A stretch of DNA of 64,000 nucleotides from assembly GCA_017465465.1 (NCBI GenBank), contig JAFTWE010000014.1:1-64000 (forward strand). The letters are read 5' to 3'. Origin of the DNA: Clostridia bacterium (GTDB taxonomy: Bacteria > Bacillota > Clostridia > Oscillospirales > Acutalibacteraceae). The notes under the pieces were generated by a model that was not told where the DNA came from, did not search any database, and worked only from the letters and a program-made list of their open reading frames with translations. This document shows, piece after piece, positions 60,669 through 64,000 of the stretch. The translations under genes were made by a program, and so were the position numbers. Positions within the stretch are counted from its first letter, which is position 1; every line of letters begins with the position of its first letter.

Positions 60669-63371
60669 TTATGCTTTTTTACCTTTACGGTATGTTACTT
60701 TAACTTCGTCAACCTTTGCGCCTTCTTCAATATCGGCAGCTGTAGGCATTTTTTTCTCAACAAAGTGCTTGCCGTAGTAAGCATTGAGATACATCTGTTT
60801 GATTTCACTCATAAGAGGATAACGGGGGTTAGCACCTGTGCACTGGTCATCAAATGCCTGCTCAACCATTTCATCGAGATTGTCAAGGAATACCTTTTCA
60901 TCAACACCATAGTCTTTGATTGTTTCCTTGATTCCAACCTTTACTTTAAGCTCATTGATGGCCTTAATGAGATTTTCAAGCTTTTCGCTGTCGTTCTTAC
61001 CGCCAAGTCCGAGATAATCTGCAATTTCAGCATAGCGTGCAAGTGTATGAGGATGGTCATACTGGGAGAATGTACCCATCTTTGCAGGAGCTTCACTTGC
61101 ATTGAAACGAAGAACTTCTTCAATCATAAGTGCGTTTGCAACACCGTGAGGAAGGTGATGGAAAGCACCGAGCTTGTGTGCCATTGAGTGACAAACGCCA
61201 AGGAATGCATTTGCGAAAGCCATACCTGCCATTGTTGCGGCATTTGCCATTTTTTCTCTTGCTTCAACATCTGTCTGACCGTTTTCATATGCACGGGGAA
61301 GATACTTGAAGATGTTTTTAAGTGCCTGAAGTGCAAGACCGTCTGTGTAATCTGTTGCAAGCATTGCGACATAAGCTTCAACTGCGTGTGTTACTGCGTC
61401 AATACCTGATGCAGCTGTAAGTCCCTTGGGAGCTGACATATGGAAATCCGTATCAATAATTGCCATGTTGGGAAGAAGCTCATAGTCAGCAAGAGGATAC
61501 TTAACACCTGTTGCTTCGTCTGTGATAACTGCGAAAGGTGTAACTTCAGAGCCTGTACCTGCTGATGTGGGAACTGCAATGAAATATGCCTTTTCACCCA
61601 TCTTGGGGAATGTGTAAACTCTCTTACGGATATCAATGAATCTCATTGCCATATCCATAAAGTCTGCATCGGGATGCTCATACATAACCCACATAATCTT
61701 TGCTGCGTCCATTGCAGAACCGCCGCCGAGTGCAATGATTGTATCTGGCTTGAATGCTGCCATCTGTGCAGCGCCTTCCTTAGCGTTGCCGAGTGTGGGG
61801 TCAGGCTGAACATTGAAGAATGTTGTGTGAGCAATGCCCATTTCGTCAAGCTTATCAGTAATAGGCTTGGTGTAGCCGTTTTCATAAAGGAATGTATCTG
61901 TTACGATAAATGCTTTCTTTGAACCGCGGACTGTGCGAAGCTCATCAAGAGCAACAGGCAAGCATCCTTTCTTGATATATACCTTTTCAGGTGCACGGAA
62001 CCAAAGCATATTTTCCCTTCTTTCTGCTACTGTCTTGATGTTGATAAGGTGTTTTACACCAACATTTTCTGATACTGAGTTACCGCCCCATGAACCGCAA
62101 CCGAGTGTGAGTGACGGAGCAAGCTTAAAGTTATAAAGGTCACCGATACCGCCGTGTGATGAAGGTGTGTTAACAAGAATACGGCAGGTCTTCATTCTTG
62201 CAGCAAATTCGTTGATTTTTCCTGTTTCTGTTACTTCATTGAGGTAAACAGAAGATGTATGGCCGTAACCGCCGTCAGCAACAAGCTGTTCCGCTTTGTC
62301 AAGTGCATCTGAAAAAGATGTTGCTTTGTACATTGCAAGAACAGGAGAAAGCTTTTCGTGTGCAAATTCTTCGCTGATGTCAACGCTTTCAACTTCACCT
62401 ATAAGAATCTTTGTTCCTTCCGGAACTGTTACGCCTGAAAGCTCTGCAATTTTTGCTGCAGGCTGACCAACGATTTTTGCATTAAGAGCACCATTGATAA
62501 TGATTGTCTTTCTTACCTTTTCTGTTTCTGCAGGATCAAGGAAGTAGCAACCACGTGTTGCAAACTCAGATTTTACTGCATCGTAAATGCTTTCGAGAAC
62601 TATAACTGACTGCTCTGAAGCACATATCATACCGTTATCGAATGTCTTTGAGTGAATGATTGAGTTGACTGCAAGAAGAATATCTGCACTGTCATCAATG
62701 ATTGCAGGTGTATTACCCGCGCCAACGCCGAGAGCCGGTTTACCGCTTGAATAAGCAGCTTTAACCATACCGGGACCACCTGTTGCAAGGATGATATCTG
62801 CTTCTTTCATAACCGTATTTGTCATTTCAAGAGAAGGAACATCAATCCAATCAATAATTCCTTCGGGAGCGCCTGCTGCTACTGCTGCTTCAAGAACAAG
62901 CTTTGCTGCAGCGATTGTGCAACCCTTTGCTCTGGGGTGAGGAGAAATGATAATAGCATTACGTGTCTTAAGAGCAAGTAAGCACTTGAAAATTGCTGTT
63001 GATGTGGGATTAGTTGTAGGAATAACTGCAGCAACAACACCGATAGGCTCTGCAACCTTTTTAATACCGAATGCCTTGTCTTCTTCAATAATGCCACAGG
63101 TTTTTGTTTCCTTGTATGCATTGTAAATATATTCAGCAGCATAGTTGTTTTTGATAACCTTATCTTCAACTATACCCATTCCTGTTTCTTCTACTGCCAT
63201 CTTAGCAAGTGATATTCTTGCCTTGTTTGCTGCAGAAGCTGCTGCAAGGAAAATTTTGTCTACCTGCTCCTGAGTGTAGGTAGCGAACTTCTTCTGAGCT
63301 TCTCTTGTTTTAGCGATAGCCTCCTGAAGCGTTTCAACGCTATCTACAATTGCGTAATTTTTAGTTTCCAT
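60669..63371 (-). CDS. adhE: Bifunctional acetaldehyde-CoA/alcohol dehydrogenase
   Basis: Reduces acetyl-CoA to acetaldehyde and then to ethanol with two NADH, forming spirosome filaments. 900 residues: an N-terminal aldehyde dehydrogenase half (about 1-440, with catalytic Cys in DNGMICASEQSV near residue 248) and a C-terminal Fe-alcohol dehydrogenase half (about 455-870), with GGGSAMDAAK for NAD and HSMAHKLGAFHHLPHG near residue 725 for iron. It directly follows rex (32 bases), and Rex is the usual NADH-sensing repressor of adhE. AGGAGG lies seven bases before the ATG. Confidence 0.96.
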   Translation of the reverse strand: METKNYAIVDSVETLQEAIAKTREAQKKFATYTQEQVDKIFLAAASAANKARISLAKMAVEETGMGIVEDKVIKNNYAAEYIYNAYKETKTCGIIEEDKAFGIKKVAEPIGVVAAVIPTTNPTSTAIFKCLLALKTRNAIIISPHPRAKGCTIAAAKLVLEAAVAAGAPEGIIDWIDVPSLEMTNTVMKEADIILATGGPGMVKAAYSSGKPALGVGAGNTPAIIDDSADILLAVNSIIHSKTFDNGMICASEQSVIVLESIYDAVKSEFATRGCYFLDPAETEKVRKTIIINGALNAKIVGQPAAKIAELSGVTVPEGTKILIGEVESVDISEEFAHEKLSPVLAMYKATSFSDALDKAEQLVADGGYGHTSSVYLNEVTETGKINEFAARMKTCRILVNTPSSHGGIGDLYNFKLAPSLTLGCGSWGGNSVSENVGVKHLINIKTVAERRENMLWFRAPEKVYIKKGCLPVALDELRTVRGSKKAFIVTDTFLYENGYTKPITDKLDEMGIAHTTFFNVQPDPTLGNAKEGAAQMAAFKPDTIIALGGGSAMDAAKIMWVMYEHPDADFMDMAMRFIDIRKRVYTFPKMGEKAYFIAVPTSAGTGSEVTPFAVITDEATGVKYPLADYELLPNMAIIDTDFHMSAPKGLTAASGIDAVTHAVEAYVAMLATDYTDGLALQALKNIFKYLPRAYENGQTDVEAREKMANAATMAGMAFANAFLGVCHSMAHKLGAFHHLPHGVANALMIEEVLRFNASEAPAKMGTFSQYDHPHTLARYAEIADYLGLGGKNDSEKLENLIKAINELKVKVGIKETIKDYGVDEKVFLDNLDEMVEQAFDDQCTGANPRYPLMSEIKQMYLNAYYGKHFVEKKMPTAADIEEGAKVDEVKVTYRKGKKA

Positions 63372-63403
63372 TTGTATCCTCCTAAAAAATTATTTACTTA
63401 ATC

Positions 63404-64000
63404 TTATTTAATCTGATTATTCAAATACGCTAATGAAAGCGCCAGATTTTCATTTTCAAGAATTACCCCGTCAGGTACATTCAATTTGCAAGGTGCAAAA
63501 TTCAGTATTGCCACAATTCCGCATTGCACCATTTTGTCACATACTGCCTGGGCTGAACCTGCACCGACTGTGATGATACCGAGCTGTATATTGTTATCTT
63601 TGCAAAAATCATCAAACTCATTTATAGGCTTGACTTTGATTTTACCGGTTATGCTTATTTCCTTGTCGTTGCTGTCAAAGGCTGCTGCAATTTTAATGCC
63701 GAATTTATCAAATTCATCATAATCAAGAAGCGCTTTACCAAGCTTTCCTGCACCTACTAAAACGGCAAGGGCGTAGTTATTACAACCAAGACTGTTTTCA
63801 AGATTTTCAACAAGCTCTGATGTAAGATAACCAAGCTTCGGTTTTCCTGTACCGCTGATTGATGCAAGGTCCTTTCTGACCTGAACTTCGCCAAGCGAGA
63901 GTTTTCGTGCTATGGTTGTTGCTGATATATATTCATATCGCTCCCCCGGTAATTCTTTAAGCAACTCTAAATATATCGGTATTCTGCTGAGTGTTGCTTT
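63404..64000 (-). CDS. rex: Redox-sensing repressor Rex (5' end outside window)
   Basis: Rex binds DNA when NAD+ is high and lets go when NADH rises. The frame is open to the window edge: upstream of an internal Met at 63964 it still reads KATLSRIPIYLELLKELPG, the normal Rex N-terminus, so the true start lies beyond base 64000. The winged-helix domain is seen (ATTIARKLSLGEVQVRKDL), then GYLTSELVENLE and the Rossmann NAD(H) site (VGAGKLGKALL). It is the first visible gene of the adhE-hydS operon, so NADH level probably controls the operon, including itself. Confidence 0.95.
   Translation of the reverse strand, partial: KATLSRIPIYLELLKELPGERYEYISATTIARKLSLGEVQVRKDLASISGTGKPKLGYLTSELVENLENSLGCNNYALAVLVGAGKLGKALLDYDEFDKFGIKIAAAFDSNDKEISITGKIKVKPINEFDDFCKDNNIQLGIITVGAGSAQAVCDKMVQCGIVAILNFAPCKLNVPDGVILENENLALSLAYLNNQIK

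Noticed and set aside
63404..63964. Truncated or degenerate Rex starting at the internal Met
   Set aside because: The frame continues with normal Rex sequence to the window edge, so the gene is cut by the window, not damaged.

Overview
The window looks like a chromosomal segment of an anaerobic, fermentative Firmicute of class Clostridia, most likely an Oscillospirales/Ruminococcaceae-type gut bacterium. This is inferred from gene content. It carries pyruvate:ferredoxin oxidoreductase, GTP-type PEP carboxykinase, bifunctional AdhE, Rex and two different [FeFe]-hydrogenase proteins. It also has an N-terminally extended L27 with its Prp protease, an L21 leader RNA, sigma-A-type promoters close to TTGACA-N17-TATAAT, and frequent TTG starts behind strong Shine-Dalgarno sites.

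Layout. 1-6 kb: WG-repeat lipoprotein, GPH sugar symporter, pckG, a small membrane protein and a membrane-linked XRE regulator. 6.2-12.4 kb: an argF-carA-carB operon on the minus strand with three linked oddities. CarA lacks two of its three glutaminase triad residues, CarB is fused in frame to a diaminopimelate-epimerase-like domain, and that domain lacks one of its two catalytic cysteines. 12.5-20.2 kb: PFOR, an O-antigen-ligase-like membrane protein, an Sfp-type PPTase and a zinc-ribbon/PPIC foldase. 20.2-25 kb: rpsU, lon, engB and lysA, then an unexplained structured intergenic segment at 25,001-25,110. 25.1-31.3 kb: rplU-prp-rpmA behind an L21 leader, a DUF4474-like secreted protein, PspC, lgt and two M16 peptidase-family proteins. 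31.3-42.2 kb: GH51 arabinofuranosidase, glycogen phosphorylase, a GDPD, a P-loop kinase, a ceramidase-like protein, an LCP protein and an MFS transporter. 42.3-49.6 kb: the rpmH-rnpA-yidD-yidC-khpB cluster divergent from dnaA, with dnaA followed by ftsY, rdgB, yhbY, smpB and tmRNA rather than dnaN.

Accessory island, 49.7-52.5 kb: directly downstream of tmRNA lie three AT-rich unknown genes in an apparent operon. They are followed by remnants resembling clostridial integrative elements, namely a 52-aa protein behind a hairpin that would mask its ribosome-binding site and a truncated tnpV. 52.5-55 kb holds a LysR regulator divergent from a MATE exporter, which is preceded by a translationally coupled 24-aa leader ORF.

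55-64 kb is one long minus-strand redox operon: rex (cut by the window edge), adhE, an APH-fold kinase, two mini [2Fe-2S] ferredoxins, a PAS-containing sensory hydrogenase (HydS), a PP2C phosphatase and a group-B-like hydrogenase. Its content suggests a system that senses H2 and NADH state and adjusts ethanol and H2 output, possibly through a kinase/phosphatase pair.

The strongest candidates for something undescribed are the carA/carB-dapF assembly and the three-gene cassette after tmRNA. The RNA-like segment at 25 kb and the kinase/phosphatase pairing in the hydrogenase operon come next. No CRISPR array, rRNA or tRNA gene was seen.
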